From Sphingobium arseniciresistens (GTDB taxonomy: Bacteria > Pseudomonadota > Alphaproteobacteria > Sphingomonadales > Sphingomonadaceae): a DNA stretch of 64,000 nucleotides. Shown here piece after piece: positions 8,793 through 18,022 of the stretch (position 1 is its first letter; each line of letters starts with the position of its first letter). The translations under genes were made by a program, and so were the position numbers. The stretch is from contig JARFNK010000021.1 in NCBI GenBank assembly GCA_029167225.1, positions 1-64,000 on the forward strand, in the 5' to 3' direction. The notes beneath the pieces were generated by a model. It was not told the DNA's origin, ran no database searches, and saw only the letters and a program-made list of their open reading frames with translations.

Positions 8793-8823
8793 TGAAACCC
8801 GCCGCCCCTGGGTGGCCGTCTCG
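8793..8823 (+). promoter_or_regulatory. Candidate ECF sigma-dependent promoter
   Basis: TGAAACC at 8793-8799 is followed, after 17 bp, by CGTCTC at 8818-8823. This matches the general ECF pattern of a GAAAC-type -35 and a CGTC-type -10 with 16-17 bp spacing. It lies just before the sigma factor gene, as expected for autoregulation. Transcription would start near 8830, which argues against the upstream-most start codons of the sigma gene. Confidence 0.4.
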
Positions 8824-8862
8824 TGGTATTTTACTCACATGAACTTCGCGGTGCGCGTCGTC

Positions 8863-9438
8863 ATGCGCCCACTCGAGGCGTGGTTTGAGACCATGCTTCA
8901 CCCAAACGACGGCGGCCGTTGTCGCCACGCCGAAGGCCGCGCCATCGGGCGCGATCAGCTCGATTCAATCTATCGGGTCGAGGCGCCAAAGCTGCGAGCC
9001 CTGCTCCGGGCGAAGGTCTGGCTCGAGGACGAACGCGCCGACCTCGTGCAGGAAGCCTTTGCGCGCCTTGCCGCCTCGCGATCCTCAGCAGCGCAGGAAA
9101 ATCCCGGCGCCTATCTTCAGGGCATATTGCGGCATCTGCTTGCCGATCGCGTCCGGCGCTGGTCGAAGACCAGGTCACTCGGCGAGGCGGATCTCGCACT
9201 TGGTCGCGAGCCGCTTGGTCCTGACGCGGCCGCAGAGATAAGCCAGATGCAGGAACGGTATCGGGCGGCCGTCGAGTCCCTCCCTCCCAAGACACGCGAG
9301 GTCTATTTGCTACACCGAGTCGAGGACATGGAATATAAGCTGATAGCCGCCCGGCTCGGCATCAGCATTCGCACCGTCGAATGGCATGTGGCCCAGGCGA
9401 TCATTCGGATCAGTAAAAGCGTCGGCAAGGATGGTTGA
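8863..9438 (+). CDS. ECF RNA polymerase sigma factor (FecI-like)
   Basis: Sigma-70 family protein with region 2 (DLVQEAFARLAAS...AYLQGILRHLLADRVRR) and region 4 (LPPKTREVYLLHRVEDMEYKLIAARLGISIRTVEWHVAQAIIRI, including the helix-turn-helix). It would direct transcription of the FecR/TonB receptor genes downstream when a ligand is sensed. The reading frame is open further upstream. I chose 8863 because a candidate promoter ends at 8823, leaving a short leader; 8839 or 8893 are alternatives and none has a strong Shine-Dalgarno. It overlaps the FecR gene by 8 bp, a typical sigma/anti-sigma pairing. Confidence 0.85.
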   Translation: MRPLEAWFETMLHPNDGGRCRHAEGRAIGRDQLDSIYRVEAPKLRALLRAKVWLEDERADLVQEAFARLAASRSSAAQENPGAYLQGILRHLLADRVRRWSKTRSLGEADLALGREPLGPDAAAEISQMQERYRAAVESLPPKTREVYLLHRVEDMEYKLIAARLGISIRTVEWHVAQAIIRISKSVGKDG

Positions 9439-10525
9439 AGGTGAATTGCCCGAAGGTCCGCCTCGGCGAGACCAGTTGCTGGAAGAGGCGTCCTTCTGGT
9501 TCGCCCGCATGCGCGCGCCCGATGCGGAACAGCACCGTGCGGCCTTTGAGCATTGGCTGAAGCTCGGAGCGGCGCATCGCGGTGCCTATAACCGTGCCGG
9601 GGAGATTTTTGCGGTCGGAAAGTTTCTTGCCGAAGAAGCCAAGGGCTCATCGGCGAACGGGGCCGAGGAGCAGCCGGCGGCCAATGACGATGCGCCGTCG
9701 CGCTGGCGCTACGCAGCGATGGTGGCCTGCCTGTTCGTGGTTGTCGGCCTGGGCGCATGGTTCAGCCAGGGTATCTTGTCGTCCTTCATTCTCCCGAAAG
9801 AGCAGTTAGCGACGGTCCCGAATACGTCAGCGGTGGCGGCTGCTGATCGCAAAGTGTTTTCGACCCGGAGTGGTAAAAGGGACATGGTGAGGCTGGCCGA
9901 TGGCTCGACGGTAACGCTCGAGGGTGGCAGCGCGCTCGTCGCGCTGTTCGACAGCCATAGGCGCGAGCTGCGCTTACAGACAGGGCGTGCCCGCTTCGAG
10001 GTCGCGCATGAGTCGCGTCCATTCATCGTATTTGCCGGCGACGGCAGCGTCACGGCGCGTGGAACGATCTTCGACGTGATTGTCGGCCAGGATAATCTGG
10101 TGACGGTGCGCCTGCTGCGTGGAGCGGTCGACGTGGAGCGTCCATCGGGGCCGGGCAGTGCGGGCAAGGCGAGTCAGCCGGCGGTAACGCGGCTGGCTCC
10201 CGGCGAGGAATTGAGCTTTGGCCTGGCCGCGATCCCTGATCTGACCGCGGCCCCGCGCATTCGAGCCGAGACGTCTTTCGCCACGCCGCTGTCCACCCCG
10301 ATCCTCAAGGAATTCGACCGGGCGCCCTTGTCCGAGGTGATTGCGGAAGCGAGTCGCAGTTCGGGCATCGCGATCCGCGCGGGCGACTCTGGAGTGGGCT
10401 CGCTGGCGGTCTCAGGCCGGTTCCGCGTCGATGACCCCGAGCAGGTCGCCGAACGGCTTGCGAGCCTTTTCGACCTGAAAGTCGACCACACGCGACAGGA
10501 TGAAATCGTCCTCCGGGCTAAATAG
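9431..10525 (+). CDS. FecR-family anti-sigma/sigma regulator
   Basis: Inner-membrane signal transducer of about 364 residues. The N-terminal FecR cytoplasmic domain (EEASFWFARMRAPDAEQHRAAFEHWL) is followed by one membrane span (AAMVACLFVVVGLGAWF). The periplasmic FecR domain follows (VRLADGSTVTLEGGSAL, RELRLQTGRARFEVAHESRPFIVFAGDGSVTARGTIFDV), and then a C-terminal STN-like region (FDRAPLSEVIAEASRSSGIAI). It holds the sigma factor until the TonB receptor signals. ATG at 9431 overlaps the sigma gene and follows GGCAAGG. A 97-bp gap separates it from the receptor gene and could hold a second promoter. Confidence 0.88.
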   Translation: MVEGELPEGPPRRDQLLEEASFWFARMRAPDAEQHRAAFEHWLKLGAAHRGAYNRAGEIFAVGKFLAEEAKGSSANGAEEQPAANDDAPSRWRYAAMVACLFVVVGLGAWFSQGILSSFILPKEQLATVPNTSAVAAADRKVFSTRSGKRDMVRLADGSTVTLEGGSALVALFDSHRRELRLQTGRARFEVAHESRPFIVFAGDGSVTARGTIFDVIVGQDNLVTVRLLRGAVDVERPSGPGSAGKASQPAVTRLAPGEELSFGLAAIPDLTAAPRIRAETSFATPLSTPILKEFDRAPLSEVIAEASRSSGIAIRAGDSGVGSLAVSGRFRVDDPEQVAERLASLFDLKVDHTRQDEIVLRAK

Positions 10526-10622
10526 CAAGAAATTTATCGGAGCCACCCCGTAGATTGCAGTTTTGTGGCGATGCTCCCTGAAAGTCCCGTCAAATTGGCG
10601 GAATTGACCAAGGGGATCATCA

Positions 10623-13220
10623 ATGGGGGTAAAGGCGATCGGCATTCGGGGGCGACTGCTCGTGGCGGCGGCGATGGGGGCGATGGTCATCGCCACGCCG
10701 GCCATGGCGGACGATGGTCGTCGGCAGGACTATAATGTTGAGGCCGGCGATCTGGGAGACGCCCTACGCACGGTCAGTCGCCAGTCGGGCCGCGAGATAA
10801 TTTTCAGCGGGAAGGCCGTCGCCGGCATGAGAGCCCCGCGCCTCCACGGCTCCTTCAGCGCGGACGAGGCGGTCAGGGCGTTGCTCGCCGGCACCGGCCT
10901 GATCGCTGAGTTCCGAAAGGATGTCGTCATCATTCGGGGGCGATCCGAGGCGTCGGGCGAGACAAGCGATCGTCCGACGGAAGTTCAAGACATCCTGGTG
11001 ACTGGCTCTCGAATTCGCGGCAGCCAAGGGACAAGCCCGGTCATAAGTGCCACACGCGAGCAAGTGTTGTTGAGTGGACAGTCAGGCCTCGGCGACTATA
11101 TTCGGAGCATCCCACAGAATTACAATGGCGGACAGAATCCGAGCGTCGCCGGTGGCGGGAACCAGGGCGGCAGCAACAACAATGTCAATGGATCATCCAA
11201 TCTAAATCTTCGTGGTCTGGGTGCCGATGCGACGCTGACATTGATAAACGGCCACCGCGTCGCCTATGACGCCGTCGGCGCCGGTGTAGATATTAGTGCA
11301 ATCCCGTTGGCCGCAGTCGACCGTATCGAAATCGTCGCAGATGGCGCATCGGCGATATACGGCTCGGATGCTGTTGCCGGCGTGGCAAATGTCCTGCTGC
11401 GGCGTGATTTCAACGGTCTGACAACATCCGCACGTATCGGCGGATCTACCGAGGGGGGCAATTTCCAACAACAATACGATCTGGTGGGCGGCAAACGCTG
11501 GGGATCTGGCGGCGCTCTGGTCGCGCTCGACTTCTCGCGCAGTACCGCGATCAACGCCAGCGACAGGTCGTATACGCGGCAGATTGATGGAAGCACCACC
11601 CTTTATCCCAAGCTCAAGCAATATTCGGCGGTTTTGGCGGGCCATCAGGCAATCGCGCCGGGCGTTACGCTCGAGATCGACGGGCAATATAGCCATCGGA
11701 CGTCCGAGGTGAATTTCCCTTATCTCCCCGACAAGGACGTGACGGTTGAAGGATTGCGTTCACAGCCTACTGTCGAGTCTTATTCGATCACACCCACTCT
11801 TCGGATCTCGCTCCCTGCACGTTGGCAACTCTCCCTCTCCGGCACACATGGTCAGAGCAAGTCTCATCTGCTCTCTCATATCTATTCGGGCGGTGAGGAG
11901 CTTGCGCTTATTGGAATTCAATACGATGGGCGGATCGATTCTGGGGAGATAAGCGGTGAAGGTCCCCTCGCTCAATTGCCCGGAGGCGAGCTTCGCTTTG
12001 CCGTAGGGACTGGCTATCGTTCGGTAGGTCTCGATGCGTCGTCGCGCCGGACGCTTTTCGGTACGACCACGACGACCCTGGATATCTCGCCGATCCGCGA
12101 GAATTACTATGCTTACGGCGAACTCTCGATTCCGCTGGTCGGCCCCGAAAACAGCAGGCCGCTGCTAAATCGGCTCCGGCTTACGGCTGCCTCGCGGTAC
12201 GAGAACTATCGCGGCGTCGGCGATCTCGCCACGCCGAAATTGGGCGTGATCTACGAGCCACATCGCGCGATCGCAATCAAGGCGACGTGGGGCAAATCCT
12301 TCAAGGCGCCGACGTTGTTCGAGCAGTATCAGGCGACCCAAGGTACACTGATCCGGGGAACCGGGTTCCAGAACAACCTCGGCGGACGGCCAGCGCTTCT
12401 ACTCTATGGTGGCGGTCGCGATCTCGGCCCGGAGAAAGCGACAACCTGGACGACCTCCGTGGAAGTCAAACCCCTTCCCGGATTGCGCATCGAGGCCAGC
12501 TATTTTGACGTGCGATTTCGCCAACGGATCGTCGAAGCGATCGGCGACACGAACCGCGCGTTCGGCAATCCGATGTTCGATGGCCTCATTCTCTACAATC
12601 CATCCGAGCAGCAGGTTCTCGCGGCGCTGGCCACGCTCGATACGCCGCTCCTCAATGCGAGTGGCCAACCGCTGAACGCGGCAAACATCAGCGCGATCTT
12701 CGATGATCGGCTCCAGAACATCTCCCGGCAGCATACGCGGGGCGTCGACCTGTCGGCGTCCTACGACCGCGAATTCGGACCGGGCGAGCATCTCAATCTC
12801 ATGGGGTCGGTCAGCTACCTCGAGGGCAATCGGCAACTCAGTCCAGGACAACCAACCACGAAGTTGGTGGGGCGGATATTCAATCCGCCGCATTGGCGAG
12901 CCCGAGGCGGCGTGAACTGGACGCAGCGCGACGTCACATTCGCAGGTTATGCAAACTATACGGGCGGAACGAACGATGATGTGATCCTTCCAGCGGAAGA
13001 TGTCGGCTCATTTACTACGGTCGATGCTACCATCCGGTATGCGCCCAAAGGAGCACAAGGCGTTTTGCACGGGCTCGAATTGGCGTTGAGCGCGACGAAT
13101 ATCTTCAACGAGAAACCATCGCCGATCCGTACCAGCGATCCGATCGCCATCCCCTATGACAGCACGAACACGTCAGTAACGGGCCGGGTCATTAGCTTCA
13201 CGATCACAAAGAGCTGGTAA
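10623..13220 (+). CDS. TonB-dependent outer-membrane receptor with STN signalling domain (lasso locus)
   Basis: An 865-aa outer-membrane transporter. A signal peptide (LLVAAAMGAMVIATPAMA) is followed by a secretin/TonB N-terminal domain (DYNVEAGDLGDALRTVSRQSGREIIFS, about 35-110) that contacts the FecR protein, then the TonB box region (VQDILVTGSRI). The plug follows (LNLRGLGADATLTLINGHRVAYDA, DRIEIVADGASAIYGSDAVAGVANV) and then a beta-barrel ending in an aromatic residue (ITKSW). In characterised sphingomonad lasso loci, receptors at this position are thought to import the lasso peptide. Its stop codon overlaps the next ATG (TAATG), so the isopeptidase is translationally coupled. A paralogue lies in the second sigma/FecR set. 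Confidence 0.9.
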   Translation: MGVKAIGIRGRLLVAAAMGAMVIATPAMADDGRRQDYNVEAGDLGDALRTVSRQSGREIIFSGKAVAGMRAPRLHGSFSADEAVRALLAGTGLIAEFRKDVVIIRGRSEASGETSDRPTEVQDILVTGSRIRGSQGTSPVISATREQVLLSGQSGLGDYIRSIPQNYNGGQNPSVAGGGNQGGSNNNVNGSSNLNLRGLGADATLTLINGHRVAYDAVGAGVDISAIPLAAVDRIEIVADGASAIYGSDAVAGVANVLLRRDFNGLTTSARIGGSTEGGNFQQQYDLVGGKRWGSGGALVALDFSRSTAINASDRSYTRQIDGSTTLYPKLKQYSAVLAGHQAIAPGVTLEIDGQYSHRTSEVNFPYLPDKDVTVEGLRSQPTVESYSITPTLRISLPARWQLSLSGTHGQSKSHLLSHIYSGGEELALIGIQYDGRIDSGEISGEGPLAQLPGGELRFAVGTGYRSVGLDASSRRTLFGTTTTTLDISPIRENYYAYGELSIPLVGPENSRPLLNRLRLTAASRYENYRGVGDLATPKLGVIYEPHRAIAIKATWGKSFKAPTLFEQYQATQGTLIRGTGFQNNLGGRPALLLYGGGRDLGPEKATTWTTSVEVKPLPGLRIEASYFDVRFRQRIVEAIGDTNRAFGNPMFDGLILYNPSEQQVLAALATLDTPLLNASGQPLNAANISAIFDDRLQNISRQHTRGVDLSASYDREFGPGEHLNLMGSVSYLEGNRQLSPGQPTTKLVGRIFNPPHWRARGGVNWTQRDVTFAGYANYTGGTNDDVILPAEDVGSFTTVDATIRYAPKGAQGVLHGLELALSATNIFNEKPSPIRTSDPIAIPYDSTNTSVTGRVISFTITKSW

Positions 13221-15319
13221 TGGCGGCGGTTCCGGCCGGTCTCGGCATAGGCATGGCCGCGTTGCTTGGCTTGGCGTTTCCAGCAAACGCCAGCGAGCGT
13301 TGCGCGGGAATTTTGCCCGGCCCCAGCGCGCCGGATAAGCTTCAGCGGCCGTTGGAGCCGATCGACCTTGTCCGGCTGCGCGACATAGGAGCAAGCTACA
13401 CGGTCCCGTCGAGTGCAAAAGCATTCTCAATATCGCCCGACGGCAAGCGCGTCGCCTTTCAGATCCGTCAAGCAGACCCTGGCTCGAACGGTTATTGCCT
13501 CACCATGGTTGTCGTGGATTTGCGGCACGGGTCGCTGCCTAAGATCGTTGACAGCGGTGGCGATTATATCCGCTGGAGCTTTGAGTTCCGTGGAAAAGCG
13601 GGGTTCCCATCTGGTCTACCGGTCACCGTCACGCCACATTGGTCACCTGATGGGCGATGGATCGCATTTCTAAAGAAAGTTGGATCGACGACCCAAGCCT
13701 GGCTTGCGCGGACGGATGGTAGCGGGAGTTCAGCAATTACGAAGGCGTCCACCGATGTCGTCGATCTGGGGTTCGCCGCAGATGGTCGCGGGATCATTTT
13801 TGCAACCCGGCCCGGCCTCGTCGCAGCCTCTGCGAAGATCGATCAGGAAGCATGGTACGGGTTTCAGTTCGATGACCGCTATTCGCCAATGACCCGGAGC
13901 CGGCCTTTTGCAGTGGGTCCGATGGACGAGGAGTTGTTTGTCCTAGACATCGCGAGCGGGGTGGTTCGGCAGGCCGACGCAGCCGAAAGTCGAGCGTTCC
14001 TCCAGCCTTCCGGCAGCATTCCAGATGCAGTCGAGGTCGCCCTTTCCACTAACGGCAAAGCAGCTTGGGTAATTCCGCCGCAAGGCGACGACTTCTTCTG
14101 GAATCGGAGGTTGGCTTTCCAGGACGGCAGTGGCGAAACGCAGGTCTGCCGAGCGACCCCGTGTTCGTCCTGGGTCAGCAAACCGTGGTGGACAACAGAT
14201 GGCCGTCATGTGCGCTTTTTTCGGCGGGAGGGTTGGGCCGAGAGCGTGACCGCAATCTATGAATGGACGCCGGCTACTGGCCGGCTGCGCCGGCTCTATC
14301 GCACTGAAGATCTCTTGGTGCAGTGCGAGCCTTGGAAAGGCCGGCTGATCTGCCTGCAGGAAAGTTCGATCAATCCCAGGCGGTTGGTCGCTATCGATCT
14401 AGATAGAGGAGAGGCCACGGAGTTGTTCGATCCGAACCCTGAGTTTCTAAACATCAGGCTTGGTGCTACCGAACGCCTTCGTTTCAAGAATGATTTTGGA
14501 ATAGAGAGCTATGCTGACCTGGTGTTTCCTGTCGGGTACGAGCCCGGTAAGAAATATCCTCTTGTCATCGTGCAGTATGAGACACGGGGCTTTCTGAGAG
14601 GCGGGACCGGAGACGAGTATCCGATCCAGGCATTTGCCAACCGTGGATACATGGTTCTCAGCTTCGCCCGCCCTCGCGACATCGGCTATTTTCGTGCAAA
14701 GGACGAAGCGGGGGTCAGCAAGGCTGATACGGAGGATTTCGCGGACAGGAAAAGTGTTCAGTCCTCCCTCAGGGAAGCGATCCAAATTCTCGCTGATCGC
14801 GGGCTGATCGATAGAGACAAGATAGGAATCACCGGACTAAGTGATGGAGCCTCGACCGTCTTGTTCGGCTTGATCAACGATCCGATGTTCGCGGCTGCGG
14901 CGATAAGCAATTGTTGCTTCGATCCGACCTCGATGCTGCTCGTGGGACCGACCGCAACGCGCCATTTCGTCGAGGAGGGATATCCAGCGCCGACCGCGAC
15001 GGCCGACGACTTTTGGAAGCGTATCTCTCTTGCGCGCAACGCCGAGGCCGTCAGAACGCCGATCCTCATGCAACTGTCTGACGACGAATATCTCACCGCG
15101 CTGGAAAGCTACACTGCGCTCAGGCAAGCCAACGGTCCGGTGGAGCTTTATGTCTATCCGGATGAGCACCACATCAAATGGCAACCGGCGCATCGGCTAT
15201 CGATCTATGAGCGCAGCATCGCCTGGTTTGATTATTGGCTGAAGGATATCCGACCTTCGTATAGCCGCGCAGCGACGGAAGTTCCCGGATGGGATCGCCT
15301 ACGAGAGGCACGCCGGTAG
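13220..15319 (+). CDS. AtxE-type lasso-peptide isopeptidase (S9 family)
   Basis: A 699-aa secreted serine hydrolase that cleaves the isopeptide bond of lasso peptides, linearising them. A signal peptide (GMAALLGLAFPANA) precedes a WD-like beta-propeller (repeated SPDGK/SPDGRWIAF units, about residues 70-330) and an alpha/beta-hydrolase domain. The catalytic serine is Ser541 in GITGLSDGAS. A glutamate at 623 (LSDDEYLT) and a histidine at 650/651 (DEHHIKW) match in order and spacing the Ser/Glu/His set I recall for AtxE2. It is coupled to the TonB receptor gene and converges on the C gene with a 21-bp 3' overlap. The presence of B, C and two precursors next door makes the isopeptidase assignment strong compared with a general prolyl-oligopeptidase. 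Confidence 0.9.
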   Translation: MAAVPAGLGIGMAALLGLAFPANASERCAGILPGPSAPDKLQRPLEPIDLVRLRDIGASYTVPSSAKAFSISPDGKRVAFQIRQADPGSNGYCLTMVVVDLRHGSLPKIVDSGGDYIRWSFEFRGKAGFPSGLPVTVTPHWSPDGRWIAFLKKVGSTTQAWLARTDGSGSSAITKASTDVVDLGFAADGRGIIFATRPGLVAASAKIDQEAWYGFQFDDRYSPMTRSRPFAVGPMDEELFVLDIASGVVRQADAAESRAFLQPSGSIPDAVEVALSTNGKAAWVIPPQGDDFFWNRRLAFQDGSGETQVCRATPCSSWVSKPWWTTDGRHVRFFRREGWAESVTAIYEWTPATGRLRRLYRTEDLLVQCEPWKGRLICLQESSINPRRLVAIDLDRGEATELFDPNPEFLNIRLGATERLRFKNDFGIESYADLVFPVGYEPGKKYPLVIVQYETRGFLRGGTGDEYPIQAFANRGYMVLSFARPRDIGYFRAKDEAGVSKADTEDFADRKSVQSSLREAIQILADRGLIDRDKIGITGLSDGASTVLFGLINDPMFAAAAISNCCFDPTSMLLVGPTATRHFVEEGYPAPTATADDFWKRISLARNAEAVRTPILMQLSDDEYLTALESYTALRQANGPVELYVYPDEHHIKWQPAHRLSIYERSIAWFDYWLKDIRPSYSRAATEVPGWDRLREARR

Positions 15320-17098
15320 GTTGATTTCACGATCAATCGGGGCGTTTGACTTGGCCAGCCAATGATCAATCCAGGCTTCGGTATCGAGAAACGCCATGAT
15401 GCGAACATGGGCTCCGCCGAGATCCGGGCGATCATCCGAGAGCGCCGCGTCGAGAGCCGCGGGGTCGGCGATTTCGCGTTCGACCAGATGACCACCGAGG
15501 AGACGGTCCCGTATGGCAGCGCGGTGTCGGGATATGATTGCCTGGCAGAATGCATCCGGCCCTCCTTTCGACTGCCTCGACACGATTGCCTGAGGAAGCC
15601 GATTGGAAAATGCCTGCCGCGCAATCGACCTGTTTTCACCGTTTGCCACCCATTGCCAGGACGGAATGCCAAGGCAGCATTCGATGACAGGCTGACTCAT
15701 CAAGGGATTGACGATAGGCGGCGCTGCTGTTGGGTCCATTCCGTCCAACTGCTGCTGGATGCGAAGCAGCAACGCGATGTGCCCTGATTTTCCCGGCAGC
15801 GCGTCTCGCGGCGCGATGAGCCAAGGGTGCTGATCGTCTGCTCCATCGAGAACCGCGGCAATGGCAGGATGTAGAAACTCTGGATCGGTGCGCCAGCTAT
15901 AGGCATAGCTCGGGCGTCGCCAGATGCGGTGCGCTGTCAGGAGCGCTTGCCAAAAACTGGCTCCCGAAAGTTTGCAAATGTCCAAAAGGGTTTTAACCGA
16001 ACCAAAAGCCAGCCCCTCGGTTGCGTAACGATCGACGACCGGTGACGCCGAATAGGAGAATGCGAATACATTGTCGCCGCCATTGCCCGTGAATATGGCG
16101 TCTGCTTGGTAATACCGCGCGATCTCCAGGATAGCCGCATCATAGGCCTGAGCCTGAAGCCGGCCTATTGGCCGCGGGAGATGTGCGACGCTGGACACGC
16201 CGAGATCGATCTTATCCAGATCGTGTTTTCGCTCGTCCAGATGCGTGTCGAGTTTTTCGCATAGCGTGCGTGCATAGTATCGCTCGTCACCATCCGGGTC
16301 GTCAGTCGAGAGCGTGATGCAGGAGAGCTTGCGGTTCGCAGCGCGCAAAGCGGCAGCGACAATGGAAGAGTCGAGGCCTCCAGACACGCCAAGCACGATC
16401 CGGTCGAACTGGGAAGATAGGGCGCCGACAGTGGATTGCAGAACCCTTGCCAAGTTCTCCGCATTGGCGTGTTCGGACTGTTGCTCTCCGCGACGGACAT
16501 GATCCCACGGTGTCCAGAGAGTATCGGTGCTGATACCGTCTTGCAGTAGTTGAAAAGCGGTTCCTCTCTGGACCTCGTGCAGACCAACCAGGCCGGTACG
16601 GCCGCTGGGCTGGCCGCCAGAATAAAAGTATCGACTGACGAAGCCCCAATCCACCTGGGGGCGATACAACCCGCTCTCAGCCAGGATCGCTGGGTCGGAG
16701 CCGATTACGCGGCAATCAGGTCGCCCGGCGAAATAGCATGGTAATGCACCCGAAGGATCGCGGATAATTCGAGGACCGCGTTGGTCATCGACAAGTGCAA
16801 CATATCCACCCCAGTAGCGATCGATGAGCGAGGCACCCCCAGTGGCAAGGATGCGCTCAGCCTCAGCGGGCTCGATTGCTTCGATCCGGCGACCGGGTCC
16901 GTGTCGATAAAACAGTGAGCCGAAGATGGCCCCGCATCCATTCGGCAACACCGTCACCAACTGCGGATCAGAGGCAAGAAGAACGGCATGGCGCGCCCGA
17001 TAAACGATAGAGAGACCGATCTGCGGGGGCACGCGCGTCGCGAACAGATCCAGAATTTCTGCGCGACGCGATTCCACAATGAGGTATCGGGGAGCCAT
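15299..17098 (-). CDS. Lasso peptide C protein (asparagine-synthetase-like macrolactam synthetase)
   Basis: A 599-aa protein that adenylates the ring-forming Asp/Glu side chain of the precursor and closes the macrolactam with the new N-terminus. The N-terminal third resembles the glutaminase-like half of asparagine synthetase but lacks the initiating Cys nucleophile (it begins MAPRYL). The C-terminal half has the ATP-pyrophosphatase P-loop SGGLDSS (about 238-244) and the downstream motif FTGNGGDNVF. It overlaps the B gene by 1 bp (TGATG), so the two are co-translated. Together with the precursor and B genes it forms a minus-strand biosynthetic operon in the order A1-A2-B-C. Confidence 0.92.
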   Translation of the reverse strand: MAPRYLIVESRRAEILDLFATRVPPQIGLSIVYRARHAVLLASDPQLVTVLPNGCGAIFGSLFYRHGPGRRIEAIEPAEAERILATGGASLIDRYWGGYVALVDDQRGPRIIRDPSGALPCYFAGRPDCRVIGSDPAILAESGLYRPQVDWGFVSRYFYSGGQPSGRTGLVGLHEVQRGTAFQLLQDGISTDTLWTPWDHVRRGEQQSEHANAENLARVLQSTVGALSSQFDRIVLGVSGGLDSSIVAAALRAANRKLSCITLSTDDPDGDERYYARTLCEKLDTHLDERKHDLDKIDLGVSSVAHLPRPIGRLQAQAYDAAILEIARYYQADAIFTGNGGDNVFAFSYSASPVVDRYATEGLAFGSVKTLLDICKLSGASFWQALLTAHRIWRRPSYAYSWRTDPEFLHPAIAAVLDGADDQHPWLIAPRDALPGKSGHIALLLRIQQQLDGMDPTAAPPIVNPLMSQPVIECCLGIPSWQWVANGENRSIARQAFSNRLPQAIVSRQSKGGPDAFCQAIISRHRAAIRDRLLGGHLVEREIADPAALDAALSDDRPDLGGAHVRIMAFLDTEAWIDHWLAKSNAPIDREINLPACLS

Positions 17099-17754
17099 CA
17101 GAGCGCCAGGATGGGTGTAAAGATACGGACCTGGTCAACCGAATCCGTGAGGATTCGCGATTGGTCCTGAATCCAGCAATGCGCGGTAAAGGGGTTCACC
17201 CGAACCCCGATAACCAGCTGCGGATAATATCCCCGGCGATTGCACATGGAGAGAAAGGCAAGCGATCTTGGCAGGCAAGTGTTCGTGCGGCCAAAGAGAA
17301 AATCGGTTGCGGCAAAAGCGCCGACAACGGCATCGACGTTTGAGCTGGTCCCCGTGCCTCCGGACAATCGGGTAGCGCGTCGTTTCCGAGCGAGATGCCG
17401 ATAGATCCGTGGAAATCCGTTGATCTTCAGGATCAACAGCGCCGACAGTCTTTCAACCGTAGCCAAGGCGATAAGGCCTGCGTTGGCGTCAAACGGTAGT
17501 GCCACGGGCGCGGAGGTGTCTAACGCGTTCGGATGAGATGGAGTGGCAGACGTGACGGCCGCTGGCTGGATCGTCAGGATATTCCGGCACCGGAGCCAGT
17601 CGATCTGCTCGGGATTCGCCGCCCCCCTAACAAATGCCTCGAACGCGGTCTCGCCTGCCGGAGGCAAGCAGAAATAGCGTCCTGCTGCCGCATCGAGGAA
17701 GATCGCTCGGCCGCCGCAAAAACAATGGTGTAGATTTTCGCGGACGGACAACAT
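17098..17754 (-). CDS. Lasso peptide B protein (fused leader-binding domain and peptidase)
   Basis: Leader peptidase of the lasso pathway. The N-terminal part (FCGGRAIFLDAAAGRYFCLP) matches the PqqD-like leader-recognition domain. The C-terminal part is the transglutaminase-like cysteine protease (PF13471 type), with Cys in NTCLPRSLAF (about 159), His in FTAHCWIQ (about 190) and Asp in ILTDSVD (about 202). Fusion of the two domains is the usual proteobacterial arrangement. The start at 17754 (ATG) gives the family-like N-terminus. An alternative TTG at 17829 overlaps the stop of the upstream precursor (TTGA) and would add 25 residues with coupled translation. The product removes the leader after the Thr-x site, supplying the free Gly1 for cyclisation. 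Confidence 0.88.
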   Translation of the reverse strand: MLSVRENLHHCFCGGRAIFLDAAAGRYFCLPPAGETAFEAFVRGAANPEQIDWLRCRNILTIQPAAVTSATPSHPNALDTSAPVALPFDANAGLIALATVERLSALLILKINGFPRIYRHLARKRRATRLSGGTGTSSNVDAVVGAFAATDFLFGRTNTCLPRSLAFLSMCNRRGYYPQLVIGVRVNPFTAHCWIQDQSRILTDSVDQVRIFTPILAL

Positions 17755-17825
17755 CCAGCATGCCCCATTCAAAAATGCGGGCGCTTGCTGGATCCGGCCG
17801 GCAAGCACCCGCACGCGGCGATCGC

Positions 17826-17963
17826 TCAATCCTCGGCGATACCGATACTGGTGCGGAGTCCGCCCATGAGGTCGTCCTTGTTCCCGTCCGGCCCGCGGGT
17901 CAGCTCGGAAACATCACCGAGATCCAGGACGTCCTCGGGCAATGTTTTGGTATCCGTTTCCAT
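17826..17963 (-). CDS. Lasso peptide precursor A2 (45 aa)
   Basis: Too short for routine gene calling, but in the exact precursor position between A1 and B. The leader begins METDTKTLPEDV and carries DLGDVSELTR, with the conserved Thr at the penultimate leader position. The predicted 22-residue core starts GPDGNKDD and continues LMGGLR, ending SIGIAED. Gly1 and Asp8 would form an 8-residue macrolactam (Asp7 is the less likely alternative). The core has the same length and pattern as the sister precursor: Gly1-Pro2, an Asp pair at 7-8, GGLR at 11-14 and IG near the C-terminus. GGAGATAT lies just before the ATG. I cannot match the core to a named lasso peptide from memory. Confidence 0.85.
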   Translation of the reverse strand: METDTKTLPEDVLDLGDVSELTRGPDGNKDDLMGGLRTSIGIAED

Positions 17964-18022
17964 CGAAATATCTCCAGATAGGTTTATGGATCGCCGGGCG
18001 ACTGCAACCGCAGCCGCGCCGG

